Origin: Bifidobacterium gallicum DSM 20093 = LMG 11596
GTDB lineage: Bacteria; Actinomycetota; Actinomycetes; Actinomycetales; Bifidobacteriaceae
NCBI RefSeq assembly: GCF_000741205.1
Contig: NZ_JGYW01000002.1
Span: 124,001 to 188,000, forward strand
DNA length: 64,000 nt
Direction of reading: 5' to 3'
Part shown: one piece after another, positions 8,152-17,659 of the stretch
Numbering within the stretch: position 1 is the stretch's first letter
Layout of the letters: each line of letters begins with the position of its first letter
Notes under the pieces: model-generated
What the model was told of the DNA's origin: nothing
Databases searched by the model: none
Seen by the model: the letters and a program-made list of their open reading frames with translations, nothing else
Made by a program: the position numbers and the translations under genes

Positions 8152-10608
8152 TTAATCTTCTATACGTAAGCGGAACGGTGGCATGGGAGTGATGGTCGAG
8201 CCCATCACCAGACCGTCATGGGGATTCCGCGACCAGGCGTAACGCAGTTCGAGCAGATCTTCCCGATCAGCATCGGGTAGTTGCACCATGAGCTGGCCTT
8301 GATTGATGCACGCTTGCGTAGGTACCGATGTCCCGTCGCGTAGAATCCACTCGAAACCTAATGGTGCCATGCCATCTTCCGTAAAGAGCACACCCGTCCA
8401 AGGGCTGCGTGATGCGTATCCCTGATGCAATGTATCCGCTTCAACGGCAATAGGAACCCAACCATTGTCGTTCTGCTGCCAGTCAATGCCAACCGCCACC
8501 GGAGTCGGCTTGTCATCCTCGCTACCGAATACGAAGCACATCGCAGCATGGGCCAAACGCTCTGCAATTTCACGCTTATGCACGGGATGCAAATCATAGG
8601 GATCACCACAACCCAATGCGACAATGGTGGCCACATCACTTACAGCACCACTGACATCTTGCGGTTCTTGTGGCACATCATCGCCAGCACCCCCCTCATT
8701 GCCATACTCGTCACACGCATCAAGGGAATAAAGCGGCTGTCCCGTATACGCATCCATAATGCGCCATTGTGCTTCGCGCACGGTTGGCCAGCCCCCGTCA
8801 TCAGCGCATTCGGTTAACAACTCGGGCAATTGCACAATAAAGAATGGCAGTCGGTCAACATTCCAATTGGCGCGCCACAACTTGATCATGGCTTCCAACA
8901 TGGCTTGATACCATTTGCTATCCGGACCGGTATTCGACTCTCCTTGATACCACAACACTGCACGCACCGCATAATCAAAACAGGGCGCGAGCATGGCATT
9001 GAACAACGCCATGGGTTTCCAGTTGATAAACACTTGTTGCGGGCATGCATCAGGCATCGCGGATGACATCGCACATTGCCACGCGCCATTCAAGTTCACC
9101 ACCTGCAATGATTGGGAAAAATCATGCTGAATAATACGATTCTTGGTCGGCTCTTCCAAGCCGTCCAACGGTCGACCATCCACTTCCACAATGTCGTTGC
9201 ACAAATCCCACAATGCCGCATGTTCTTCACGGGCCGCTTGCTTCGCCGCTTGCCTGCGGCGGTCTGGAACGACATGCGGTACGCCCACCAGGCTCAACCG
9301 TCGAGCAAGACGCTTCGGTTCCTTGCTCTCCCAGAACTCCTCAATATCATCCACATCCACAAGCCCATCGCCAATACGCAACTCCAGCCGTTTTCCTATG
9401 GCGACGCGAGCATCATCACCCTCGATACGCAGCCGCACCTCAATCACATTGTCCCCGGCACGCAGCGTACCTGCCGGCACTTCATATGACCGTGGCGTAT
9501 AGCGATCAAACGACTCCCCCACCTTCACACCATTGACATACGTCTCATCAGCATCGGTCATCGTACCCAAATCAAGCAATGCCGGCAATGTCTCATAGTC
9601 GGCCAAGGAGATACGCTCAGGCAATCGCACTATGCGCTTAAGCGTCAATTCGCCGTGGTACCCATCCAAGGCAGGAAGTTGCGATGCAAGGTCGCCCGGA
9701 AGTACCACATCATGCCACTTCAAATCCTGATCTTCTAAACGCTGCTGAACACAGTGCTGACGCCAGCGTTCCTGCTCGACGATACTGTCTTGGGCGAGCT
9801 GCTCAGCCTTGTCAGTGAAACGAAATTGCGCAATCGACTCCGCAAGGTGAGGGAACGAAGACGCGGTAGCCTTATCCATCCATGATTCCACAGGGGAACC
9901 ACCCAAAGAAATATTCAACAACCCAACCGGCACGCCCAGCAACCGGCGTAGGGCACGGCCAAACCAAGCACCCACTGTAGTAAACCTGCGGCGATGCTGA
10001 CCTTCATATGGCTCCCACACCACGCTACGGGGTTCCCCAAGAGGCCCCTCAAAGCAATGGTCAGGCATGATTTTGCACTGCCGCAACAACGGGTCTTCCC
10101 ACTGCAACAGCGCCGGATCGTCACGCCACGTCCACGACACGGGCAACTCCATGTTCGATTGCCCAGAACACACGAACACTTCCCCAACATAACAAGTACG
10201 CTGCAACGTTTCAGTCATACACAAGCCGGCACGATGCATGGCGAGCTTGGCATTGGGCAGCAAATCCATTTTGGCCACAGCCTCACGGAACCGCCGCTCC
10301 TCCTCAACACTGTAATTCACCGGTCCCCTGCGCCGACGCTTCGACGCCTGGACTGCGGAAATATCGTCATCCCCTAACGCGCCGACGGTGGAAACGAACG
10401 ATTGGGCAATCAAAGAGACACACTCATTGGCACGCAGCGGCTCAAACCAAGCTTCCCACGTACCCTCTTCCTCCACGATTACTGTCTGGCACATCGGCCC
10501 CAACGTGACTTCAATCTGGGCGCCCGGCGTGCCCCATCCCCAAATCTTGATCGGCACGTCCCGCTGCAGCACGCATCCATCGCCAAACAGTACGGGCAAA
10601 CGCAACAT
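8152..10608 (-). CDS. SASA-type carbohydrate O-acetylesterase
   Basis: An 818-residue enzyme of the sialate O-acetylesterase-like SGNH family (PF03629). Block I is GQSNM (VFVCSGQSNMELPV), a second conserved block is AVLWYQGESNT, and DPYDLHPVHK near the C-terminus supplies the probable catalytic Asp/His. A jelly-roll carbohydrate-binding-like segment (residues about 315-405, with DADETYVNGVKVGE) interrupts the hydrolase fold as in family members. In this xylan-oligosaccharide locus it probably removes acetyl groups from acetylated xylo-oligosaccharides rather than from sialic acid. No signal peptide is seen, so it acts in the cytoplasm. ATG 10608 has a strong GAGGAGG; an in-frame ATG at 10659 lacks one. 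Confidence 0.82.
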   Translation of the reverse strand: MLRLPVLFGDGCVLQRDVPIKIWGWGTPGAQIEVTLGPMCQTVIVEEEGTWEAWFEPLRANECVSLIAQSFVSTVGALGDDDISAVQASKRRRRGPVNYSVEEERRFREAVAKMDLLPNAKLAMHRAGLCMTETLQRTCYVGEVFVCSGQSNMELPVSWTWRDDPALLQWEDPLLRQCKIMPDHCFEGPLGEPRSVVWEPYEGQHRRRFTTVGAWFGRALRRLLGVPVGLLNISLGGSPVESWMDKATASSFPHLAESIAQFRFTDKAEQLAQDSIVEQERWRQHCVQQRLEDQDLKWHDVVLPGDLASQLPALDGYHGELTLKRIVRLPERISLADYETLPALLDLGTMTDADETYVNGVKVGESFDRYTPRSYEVPAGTLRAGDNVIEVRLRIEGDDARVAIGKRLELRIGDGLVDVDDIEEFWESKEPKRLARRLSLVGVPHVVPDRRRQAAKQAAREEHAALWDLCNDIVEVDGRPLDGLEEPTKNRIIQHDFSQSLQVVNLNGAWQCAMSSAMPDACPQQVFINWKPMALFNAMLAPCFDYAVRAVLWYQGESNTGPDSKWYQAMLEAMIKLWRANWNVDRLPFFIVQLPELLTECADDGGWPTVREAQWRIMDAYTGQPLYSLDACDEYGNEGGAGDDVPQEPQDVSGAVSDVATIVALGCGDPYDLHPVHKREIAERLAHAAMCFVFGSEDDKPTPVAVGIDWQQNDNGWVPIAVEADTLHQGYASRSPWTGVLFTEDGMAPLGFEWILRDGTSVPTQACINQGQLMVQLPDADREDLLELRYAWSRNPHDGLVMGSTITPMPPFRLRIED

Positions 10609-11042
10609 CGCAACCTCCTCGTCGCAGTATTTCCATGGATTGACAACTATCCCCTTCACCGAGGTCGATCAAGCAGCGCTCGAACCGCCCTCAATGCACT
10701 CACCCTAGGCATAATAAGAAGCAGTATGCAAACAATCCGGCGAGTATCCGCAAAAACTCAACAATTCATAATCACAACGATTCTTCATCTACACAGCTGT
10801 ATCTGCTGATTCCGCCACATTTGTACACCCGCAACCGTTTTCGAACCGTTGCGTCACCCTTCTCCACTTCCGCTTGTGCCCTACGCTCCTTCCCGCACGT
10901 AACGCAACTAGCTTACGTGCGGAAAAGGGATGAAGCGACCCCAGCCCCATCCCGCACGTAACGCAACTAGCTTACGTGCGGAAAAGGGACGAAACAATCC
11001 GGCCCCATCCCGCACGTAACGCAACTGCATACTCAGCGTCCC
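10609..11042. repeat. Esterase leader with a tandem of repeat units
   Basis: Upstream of the esterase lie an imperfect 24-bp palindrome (10830-10853) and then repeats at 10892-10922 and 10951-10981 plus a left half at 11009-11026. Starts are 59 and 58 bp apart, and the spacer (ggaaaaggga... ggccccat) is conserved, so this is a tandem array of about 2.5 units. The third unit is cut off just before the end of the GH43 gene. Confidence 0.85.
10830..10853. promoter_or_regulatory. LacI-type operator candidate
   Basis: An imperfect palindrome with outer arms CGCAAC and GTTGCG, and TTTTCGAA inside, lies about 220 bp upstream of the esterase start. It resembles LacI-family sites in general form only. 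Confidence 0.3.
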
Positions 11043-12701
11043 TTAGACCTCGTCAGCGCTATCCGCGCAGGACTCGGCAGCAGCTTCAACAGCCTGGTAA
11101 TCAAACTCGGTAAACCGGGCTTGACGACCATAACGCGTCATATCAACGCAAGCCAGACCAACGAACGCTCCAGTGAAGAAACCCCAATACCTATCCGCGG
11201 CATAGTCGTCGGACAGCAGCTTCGCGTCCAGCCACACGCCGGTTTCCTGCCAGTTCTCACCGTCGAAGGAATAGTCATAGGTGTACCGTCCGGTACGCAC
11301 GCGCGTGCGGAACCACACGCGCTCGCAATCCTCGGGAACTGATACAGAACCTTCAGGCAGCAGCACTGTGGTCACATAGTTGTCGCACTGGGCGATGTTG
11401 ATCGTGCGGCAATCATGCTGGTCATCCCAAGTCACATAAATCCACGACCACAGCATCGACGAATAGTAATTCGTTAAACCCGCCATTTGCGTGTACCAAT
11501 TCGGTTGGAATTCCACGCAGACACTCGCGTCGAATTCAAAATGACGCCAGCGACGAGCCACCATCGATTGCGCGAACCGGTCAACGAGCGATCCTTGACC
11601 GATCAACGTCAACGCACCCCCGCCAACACTGCCCATCGCATCACTGAACGGCACTCGTTGCGTATTCCAGCCGATCTCCAGTTCATCAGTACTGAAATCG
11701 TCATGGAACGTTGCAATATCGGGCACTTGCATTTCAATGGCGTCACTTGGCGCCGGCACTTCCACTTGTCCGGCAATGCCGCCAACAATGCGCGGCCAAC
11801 CGTCCGCATCCCACTCGACTTTCTGCAGCGACGTCTCGCGTCCCAGCGTGCACCATCCGCGCGTGCCGTGCGCAGGTTCGTCGGCATGTCGCCATGGGCG
11901 AGACATCAACGACGCGTAGTACCACTCGCCTCCCGGCGTTTGCACGAGCGCGCCATGGCCTTGCTTTTGAATCGGAAAATCAGGCGTCGTGAAGTTGGAA
12001 ATGAACGGTCCGTCGGGTTCCAGTTCGAATGTTCCGTCAATCGTCCGCGAGCGCGCCACGACCTCCTGGTGCTCCCAGCGGGTGCCCCCTTCCGCGCAGA
12101 ACAGATAGTACCAGCCGTTGATTTTATAAAGATGTGGACCTTCCACCACCTTCACATCGGTGCCGTTCCACAGCCTGCGCATACTTTCCGGCTTGAGGCG
12201 TTGTTCGTCGACGTCATATTCGGTGATGGTGATGCCATTGAACGGATGGTGTCCCGGACGCCAATCGGTCGTTTGCTGCACGAGATATTTGCGTCCATCA
12301 TCATCGTGGAACAGGCTGGCGTCGAAACCGACACCATTCAAGGCGATGGGTTCGCTCCACGGCCCTTCGATGCTATCAGCCGTGGTCAGATAGTTCATCA
12401 TGTCGGTGAAACCGCCGTCCATGCCTTTGACATCGGTGTAGACGAGCCAGAACTTGCCGTCCGCATACGACAAATCCGGCGCCCAAATACCACCCGAAGG
12501 CGGATTGCCTTTCATGTCAAGCAATGACACACGGTTCAACGGACTTGGCAGCGGCTTCCAGTGGACCATGTCAGTCGAGGCGTGCAAGGTGACGCCGGGC
12601 CACCATTCGAATGTGGAATTGGCGATGATGTATGTGTCATTGACACGCACAATTGACGGATCGGCATAAAAACCAGGAAGCACAGGATTGGTAATGATCA
12701 T
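11043..12701 (-). CDS. GH43 beta-xylosidase/arabinofuranosidase
   Basis: A 552-residue glycoside hydrolase family 43 protein. The five-bladed propeller starts at the N-terminus with PVLPGFYADPS, whose Asp is the expected general base. GGIWAPDLSY gives the middle region and VEGPHLYKINGWYYLF carries the likely general acid Glu. A C-terminal beta-sandwich (about residues 320-540) matches the GH43 plus beta-sandwich (XynB-like) architecture. It lacks a signal peptide, so it hydrolyses imported xylo- or arabinoxylo-oligosaccharides. ATG 12701 is 8 bp from AAGGAG; ATG 12707 is too close to it. It lies just downstream of the transporter genes on the same strand. Confidence 0.9.
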   Translation of the reverse strand: MIITNPVLPGFYADPSIVRVNDTYIIANSTFEWWPGVTLHASTDMVHWKPLPSPLNRVSLLDMKGNPPSGGIWAPDLSYADGKFWLVYTDVKGMDGGFTDMMNYLTTADSIEGPWSEPIALNGVGFDASLFHDDDGRKYLVQQTTDWRPGHHPFNGITITEYDVDEQRLKPESMRRLWNGTDVKVVEGPHLYKINGWYYLFCAEGGTRWEHQEVVARSRTIDGTFELEPDGPFISNFTTPDFPIQKQGHGALVQTPGGEWYYASLMSRPWRHADEPAHGTRGWCTLGRETSLQKVEWDADGWPRIVGGIAGQVEVPAPSDAIEMQVPDIATFHDDFSTDELEIGWNTQRVPFSDAMGSVGGGALTLIGQGSLVDRFAQSMVARRWRHFEFDASVCVEFQPNWYTQMAGLTNYYSSMLWSWIYVTWDDQHDCRTINIAQCDNYVTTVLLPEGSVSVPEDCERVWFRTRVRTGRYTYDYSFDGENWQETGVWLDAKLLSDDYAADRYWGFFTGAFVGLACVDMTRYGRQARFTEFDYQAVEAAAESCADSADEV

Positions 12702-12859
12702 TGTCATTTCTCCTTGAAAGGTTGGTATGCGTGGAATCAGCCACGCAACGGTGCGGCACGCTTCGTTGCATGCGCAGAAATATCAATATGTATTGCAGAA
12801 AAGCCGTAAACCAAGGTCCCGGTTGGACAACGAATCCAAACCGGGACCGTCAACCATAA

Positions 12860-13774
12860 TCAGCCCTTCACAGCGCCAGTCAAGCCGCCCACAATCTTCT
12901 TCTGGAAAATCGTGAAGAAGATGAGGGCCGGAAGCATGGCGAGCGATGTGAATGCCAGTACGCGGGCCGTGTCCACGGAATGCTGCGAACTGAACATTTG
13001 CACGCCCAGAGGCAACGTGTACTTGTTTTCCTGGCTGAGCACGAACAGCGGCAGCATGTAGGAGTTCCAGCTACCCACGAACTGCAAGATGCCGCAGGTG
13101 GCGACGCCTGGCATGGCCAGCGGGATGACCATACGCCAGAAGAAACCGAGACGGGAGCAACCGTCAAGCAAGCAGGCTTCCTCAAGTTCGAGCGGGATCG
13201 ACTGCAAGAACGGCACGAGAATCACGATGGTCTGTGGCAAGCCGAACGCGATCTGCGGCAGGATGATGCCGAGCAGTGAGTTGGCCATGCCCAGGTTGCG
13301 GATCATCAAGTACAACGGCGTGATGGCGACGGTCATCGGGAACATGAGGCCGGCAGTGAACAGTGCGTACATGGCCTTGGAACCCTTGAAATGGTAGCGG
13401 GCGATCACAAAGCTGACCATGATGCCGAGCACCACGACGCCAACCATCGTGCAAATGGCGACGATGAGCGAGTTGACGAGCTCACCCCAGAACCCTGCGT
13501 TCTGGATCACGTCAATGTAGTTCTGAACCTGCCAAGGATCGGGCAGACCCGCGGGATTGTTCGTGATCTGGGCGTTCGTGCGGAAACCGCCAAAGATGAT
13601 GTAGAGGACGGGCACCACGCAAATCGCGACGAGAATTAATGAGAAGAAGTAGACGATCGGGTTGCCCCACGGGGTCTTCGATGACTTGCGGTAGCCGTTC
13701 TTAGCGGAGTAACGATCATTCTTCTTGCCTGCTTTGCCGGTCTTGCCAGCAAACGAAATTGATGCGGAGGTCAT
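12860..13774 (-). CDS. CUT1 sugar ABC transporter permease (MalG type)
   Basis: About 304 residues with six hydrophobic segments and the conserved EAA-like loop (ELEEACLLDGCSRLGFFWRM) of MalG-type permeases, which contacts the ATPase. ATG 13774 follows AGGAG and lies one base after the stop of the preceding permease, so the two are translationally linked. It forms the membrane channel with the neighbouring MalF-type permease and the lipoprotein encoded at 16030-17307. No ATPase is present in the cluster; CUT1 systems in this group usually share one encoded elsewhere. Confidence 0.92.
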   Translation of the reverse strand: MTSASISFAGKTGKAGKKNDRYSAKNGYRKSSKTPWGNPIVYFFSLILVAICVVPVLYIIFGGFRTNAQITNNPAGLPDPWQVQNYIDVIQNAGFWGELVNSLIVAICTMVGVVVLGIMVSFVIARYHFKGSKAMYALFTAGLMFPMTVAITPLYLMIRNLGMANSLLGIILPQIAFGLPQTIVILVPFLQSIPLELEEACLLDGCSRLGFFWRMVIPLAMPGVATCGILQFVGSWNSYMLPLFVLSQENKYTLPLGVQMFSSQHSVDTARVLAFTSLAMLPALIFFTIFQKKIVGGLTGAVKG

Positions 13775-13775
13775 C

Positions 13776-14939
13776 TTACTTCTCCTCTCCCTCAGATGCA
13801 GCCAGCACTGCCTCGGAAGCAGCGACCTGGGTGTTCGAGGACTCATTCTTGAACTTCTTGAAGCCAAACTTCTTCTTGGCCTTGCCATCCGTAAGAGCGC
13901 CATCCAGGTCGCGGTTGAGCACGAACTTCTGGTACGTCAGGGCGATGATGAGCGAGATGACGAAGATGATCAGGGCGACGGCCGAGCCGTAACCGTAGTT
14001 GCCAGCGCCTCGTCCTTCACGAACCATGTAGGTGGCCATCGTGGAGACACCTGCCGTGGTGGACACGTAGTTGCCCCAGACGATGTACACGAGGTCGAAC
14101 AGCTGCAGTGAACCGATCATGGACAGGAACGCCCAGATGCGCAGCGTCGGTGCCAGCAGCGGCAGCGTGATGTTCTTCTGCATCTGCCAGAAGCCTGCCC
14201 CATCAACCCTGGCGGCCTCGTAGAGTTCCTCGGGGATTGATTGCAAACCGGCGAGCATCAGGATGACTGCGAAACCGATATACTTCCAGCTGATAATGAG
14301 CAGCAGCGTCCAAATGGCGATCTTGGGGTTGGCGAGCCAATCCACAGCCGGCAGGCCGATGCTCGTTAAAATCTGGTTGACCGCGCCCGTCTTCTGCAGC
14401 AGCAGGCTCCAGCCCGTGCCAACGATAACTTCGGAGACCACGTATGGTACGAAAATCAGCGTACGGATCAACGCACGGCCCTTGAACTTCTGGTTGAGCA
14501 ACAGGGCAAACAACACCGCGAGCGGGCCTTGGATGACCAGCGAACCAATCATGATCAACAGCGGGTGCCCGATGGCCGCCTGGAAGTTGGGGTCTTTGAG
14601 CGCGATAATGTAGTTTTGCAAGCCTACGAACTTGCCGTTCGTGGATGGGCTGCCGAAGCCCTTCCACTGATAGAGGCCGTAGTAGGCGCCCAGGATGATC
14701 GGCAGGATCACAAAACCGACGAACAAGATGATTGCAGGTGCGGAAAGCACGAGAATCTCGAGCCGGTTGCGACCTTTGCCGCTTGACTGCTTGCTGGTCT
14801 TCGTTGTCTTCATGTTGGCTTCTTTGTCGTTGTGACGCAGCCGTGCATCTGGGACGACTGCGATTCGATTCGTTGCACTCATGGCTGACCTCACATCGTT
14901 GATACGGGTTCTGACGAATCCGAGTTTTTTTGGGGGCAT
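13776..14939 (-). CDS. CUT1 sugar ABC transporter permease (MalF type)
   Basis: About 388 residues with six membrane segments, the first around LVLSAPAIILFVGFVILPII, and the EAA motif (EELYEAARVDGAGFWQMQ). It pairs with the MalG-type permease next to it. Three starts are possible: ATG 14939 (after AGGAGGAGG, my choice), ATG 14882 and ATG 14813. A long charged C-terminal tail of about 50 residues follows the last segment. Upstream, about 1.1 kb without a gene separates it from the binding-protein gene. Confidence 0.9.
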   Translation of the reverse strand: MPPKKLGFVRTRINDVRSAMSATNRIAVVPDARLRHNDKEANMKTTKTSKQSSGKGRNRLEILVLSAPAIILFVGFVILPIILGAYYGLYQWKGFGSPSTNGKFVGLQNYIIALKDPNFQAAIGHPLLIMIGSLVIQGPLAVLFALLLNQKFKGRALIRTLIFVPYVVSEVIVGTGWSLLLQKTGAVNQILTSIGLPAVDWLANPKIAIWTLLLIISWKYIGFAVILMLAGLQSIPEELYEAARVDGAGFWQMQKNITLPLLAPTLRIWAFLSMIGSLQLFDLVYIVWGNYVSTTAGVSTMATYMVREGRGAGNYGYGSAVALIIFVISLIIALTYQKFVLNRDLDGALTDGKAKKKFGFKKFKNESSNTQVAASEAVLAASEGEEK

Positions 14940-15807
14940 CTCCACCTCCTCCTGGCTTCTTGAAGGTGACGAACGGTGATGAACAGTGTCACCTGCTCAC
15001 TTGCTTACCTGCTCACCTGCCATCAACGATGATGGCGATGCCTGGAAGGAGGGTTTCTTTGAAAGCTGTGCATGTGTAGCGATTGGCAAGTTTCGGCAAT
15101 TTCGTAATTCCTGTGGACAGTTCCTGCGGACCTTCAACGATTCAAGGAATATGCATGAAGAGCGAGGAACGGGGAACTGGAAAGGTTGGGAAGGAACCGG
15201 AAAGAGGGAACGACTTGCCAGATCGAATACTACGTTATGGTTTTCTCGGGATGATGGTGGTTATGTAGTGGATTGTGGTTGATGTTGCGCTGATGAACGT
15301 TCAGATGGCGTAATGGGGACCCCGACCGGCCACCGGGGAGGTAAACCGGCTAACAGGAATCCGGACCGGCAATGTTCACAACAATCGCGTGGACTTTCCT
15401 GGCGAACTTACGTGTATGCGACGATATTGCGTCTGCGGGGTCACCCGAAAACGTTGATCAGGGCGATCAACGTCGTTGAGGTTCCGGCATACAGACCAGC
15501 AGTATGGGCACTGCATATTACTTCGTACTGTTATACGCTGTTATACGTATACCGCACTTGTAGTGAACTATTTTCCGTTATCCGTCCCAGTTTTGCGCTC
15601 AATTCTCGGTTCAGCTGCTGTACTAAATGCGTTGCTCCTCTCGTTTGATTGTTCAGGCTTTCTGGCTTTGATGTTTTCTGCTACGCGAATCTGCTGGCCA
15701 GGGATACTGGCTGTCAATGATGATTTGACTGGGCACCGGTGAGCGATACTGCGATTCGGGCCAGCACTTTCCAACACTTTCCTCGGCATCCCCTCCCCAC
15801 CACCCCT

Positions 15808-15839
15808 CCCGCACGTAACGCAACTACGTTACGTGCGGG
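15808..15839. repeat. Palindromic repeat copy
   Basis: A complete copy with perfect arms and centre CGCAACTACG between the permease and binding-protein genes. Confidence 0.9.
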
Positions 15840-15952
15840 AAGTTCAGAAGGTGAGGTATGAGGTATGAGCAAGGACCGCAAATACGTTCAGCAGAAGTTA
15901 AATAGGGAAGGGCGAGGGAACTCCTGGACACCAGTCCAGCTGCATGACATGG

Positions 15953-15997
15953 CAATCATGTCAATCATGCCAATCGTGTCAATCGCGTAAATCATGC
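15953..15997. repeat. 9-bp tandem repeat
   Basis: Five imperfect copies: CAATCATGT, CAATCATGC, CAATCGTGT, CAATCGCGT, AAATCATGC. They lie 33 bp downstream of the binding-protein stop codon. Confidence 0.75.
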
Positions 15998-16029
15998 AGC
16001 CGGACATATGCACAGTTCAGTTCAACCTG

Positions 16030-17307
16030 TCAGCCCTTGGCTCCTGCATCCTGCATTGCCTTGACGATGTCTTCCGGAGTGCCATTGCCCGAGAGCATGT
16101 TTACCACTGCGGAGTTCAGAGCGTTGCCAACATTGGTGCCGAGTTCGGTATCCATCCACAGCTGCATCGACGGCGCCTTGTCGAGATACTCCAACACCTG
16201 CTTGAGGGCCGGATCGGTTACCACCGCGCGAGCCGGTTCCGACGCCGGAATCGTGGAGAAGGCCTTCGCGTAGGCTTCCTGGTTCTTCTGCTCACCAATG
16301 AAGTTCACGAACTTGACTGCATTGTCGCCTGCGGTTGCGTTCACAGAGAAGTAGGTGACGCCACCCATGAGCGCACCCTTTTCACCTTGACCGCCAGCAA
16401 TGGAGGGGAATGCGAAGAAGCCCAAATCAGCCATGGCTTTGCCGTCCTCGGTCAGATCCTTGACCACGCCTGGCTCCCACGCACCCATGAGTTCCATGGC
16501 AGCCTTATGGTTCGCCAGCAAACCTGCCGACGAGTTGGCACCCTGCTGAGCCGTGGTGGTCAAGTAACCATCATTGAACACATTGAGCTTGTTAAGTTCT
16601 TCCAGCTTCTCACCTGCAGTGACCCAGCACTGATCCGAGAAGTCCTTGTCTTGCACGCTCTTTTCGTACACCGAATTGGAGCATTCGCGAAGGGCGATCC
16701 AGTAATACCAGTGCGCTGCCGGCCATGCATCCTTGGCACCCAGGGCGATAGGAGCAATACCGGCATCTTTCAGCGTTGTGGCATCCTTGAGCAGGTCTTC
16801 CCAGGTGGAAGGAGTGTCGGCAATGCCTGCCTTGGTGAACAGATCTTTGGAATACCACAGACCGCCCGGCTCAACGGAAACCGGCACGCCATATACCTTG
16901 TTGTCGTAAGTGGCGGCTTTCAGGGCCGTCTTCATATCGGTCTTCACGGTATCGGAAATCTTGTCGGTCAGATCCATAAGCTGACCGGCGTCAATCATCT
17001 CCTGGGTCTTTTCACCGCCAAGGGCCATGAACACGTCCGGCCCAGTGGACGGGTCCTGCATGGCGGTCTGAATCTTGCCCGCAAAATCCTCATTTTGGAT
17101 GGCCTGGATTTCAACCTTAACTCCCGGATTTGCAGCCTCAAAGTCTTTGGCCACTTGCTCCCAGTAGGCTTTGCCGTCGCCGGCTGTGGAGTTGTGCCAG
17201 AACGTGATTGTGCTGTCGTCATTGGTGGCGCCGGAGCTGCCGCATGCGCTCATGCCAACGACCGCAGCAGCTGCCAAGGCTGCTGCTAGAACGGACTTGA
17301 CCTTCAT
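16030..17307 (-). CDS. Sugar ABC transporter substrate-binding lipoprotein
   Basis: A 425-residue CUT1 solute-binding protein. The N-terminus is a lipoprotein signal peptide ending in the lipobox MSAC (Cys about 22), followed by a short Ser/Gly/Thr linker and the mature fold ([20 protein letters not shown]). It captures oligosaccharides outside the membrane for the two permeases. ATG 17307 has AAGGAGG at good spacing. The ligand is inferred from context to be xylan- or arabinoxylan-derived. Its promoter region holds TTTCGAAA-type palindromes, likely targets of the divergent LacI-family regulator. Confidence 0.92.
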   Translation of the reverse strand: MKVKSVLAAALAAAAVVGMSACGSSGATNDDSTITFWHNSTAGDGKAYWEQVAKDFEAANPGVKVEIQAIQNEDFAGKIQTAMQDPSTGPDVFMALGGEKTQEMIDAGQLMDLTDKISDTVKTDMKTALKAATYDNKVYGVPVSVEPGGLWYSKDLFTKAGIADTPSTWEDLLKDATTLKDAGIAPIALGAKDAWPAAHWYYWIALRECSNSVYEKSVQDKDFSDQCWVTAGEKLEELNKLNVFNDGYLTTTAQQGANSSAGLLANHKAAMELMGAWEPGVVKDLTEDGKAMADLGFFAFPSIAGGQGEKGALMGGVTYFSVNATAGDNAVKFVNFIGEQKNQEAYAKAFSTIPASEPARAVVTDPALKQVLEYLDKAPSMQLWMDTELGTNVGNALNSAVVNMLSGNGTPEDIVKAMQDAGAKG

Positions 17308-17448
17308 GATTCCTCCTTGAATGATGTGCAAAGCACCATTGCCTCACACTGTTCAGTCGTTCGACCTCTCCAGCTCTCCCTCATGCAGACTGCGCCAATA
17401 CTTGGCATCGACATCCATTCAGGAAAACCATCGAAAACTGATGTAGGA

Positions 17449-17458
17449 TTTTCGAAAA
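17449..17458. promoter_or_regulatory. LacI-family operator candidate
   Basis: TTTTCGAAAA is a perfect palindrome about 140 bp upstream of the binding-protein gene, with a related half-site just before it. Confidence 0.4.
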
Positions 17459-17619
17459 CTACTTCGCTGTGTTTTCGTAATTCTCAGATTAGACCGACTA
17501 TCCAACATTGTCAATTCAGCTTACTTAGTATGTGTCGAGATGCGTAATCCCTTATAATTAAATGGGTTCACAACTCAACAATCTGTAATTTGCTCCTGTT
17601 TTCCCTGCAAGCAAAACTA

Positions 17620-17630
17620 CGAAAGTTTCG
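17620..17630. promoter_or_regulatory. LacI-family operator candidate (autoregulation)
   Basis: CGAAAGTTTCG is palindromic around a central G, 29 bp upstream of the probable LacI start codon. Confidence 0.4.
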
Positions 17631-17659
17631 ATATGTTGGAGGCTACGGAAGGTACAATC

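Larger units (their letters stand above)
14946..16029. other. Unusual 1.08-kb gap inside the transporter cluster
   Basis: No credible gene is visible. Contents: a perfect 9-bp inverted repeat ACGTTGATC/GATCAACGT with 5-bp spacer (15451-15473), a palindromic repeat at 15808-15839 (centre CGCAACTACG), and five imperfect 9-bp tandem copies of CAATCATGY at 15953-15997 immediately after the binding-protein gene. Open frames here of up to 111 codons have no recognisable content. Confidence 0.6.
17308..17659. promoter_or_regulatory. Divergent binding-protein/LacI control region
   Basis: This 350-bp AT-richer region holds three LacI-like elements: ATCGAAAACTGAT at 17430-17442, a perfect 10-bp palindrome TTTTCGAAAA at 17449-17458 and CGAAAGTTTCG at 17620-17630. 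No palindromic repeat element is present here, unlike most gaps in the window. Confidence 0.6.

Noticed and set aside
15313-15742. Small genes in the transporter gap
   Set aside because: Open frames up to 111 codons have no ribosome-binding site, no family resemblance and unlikely composition.
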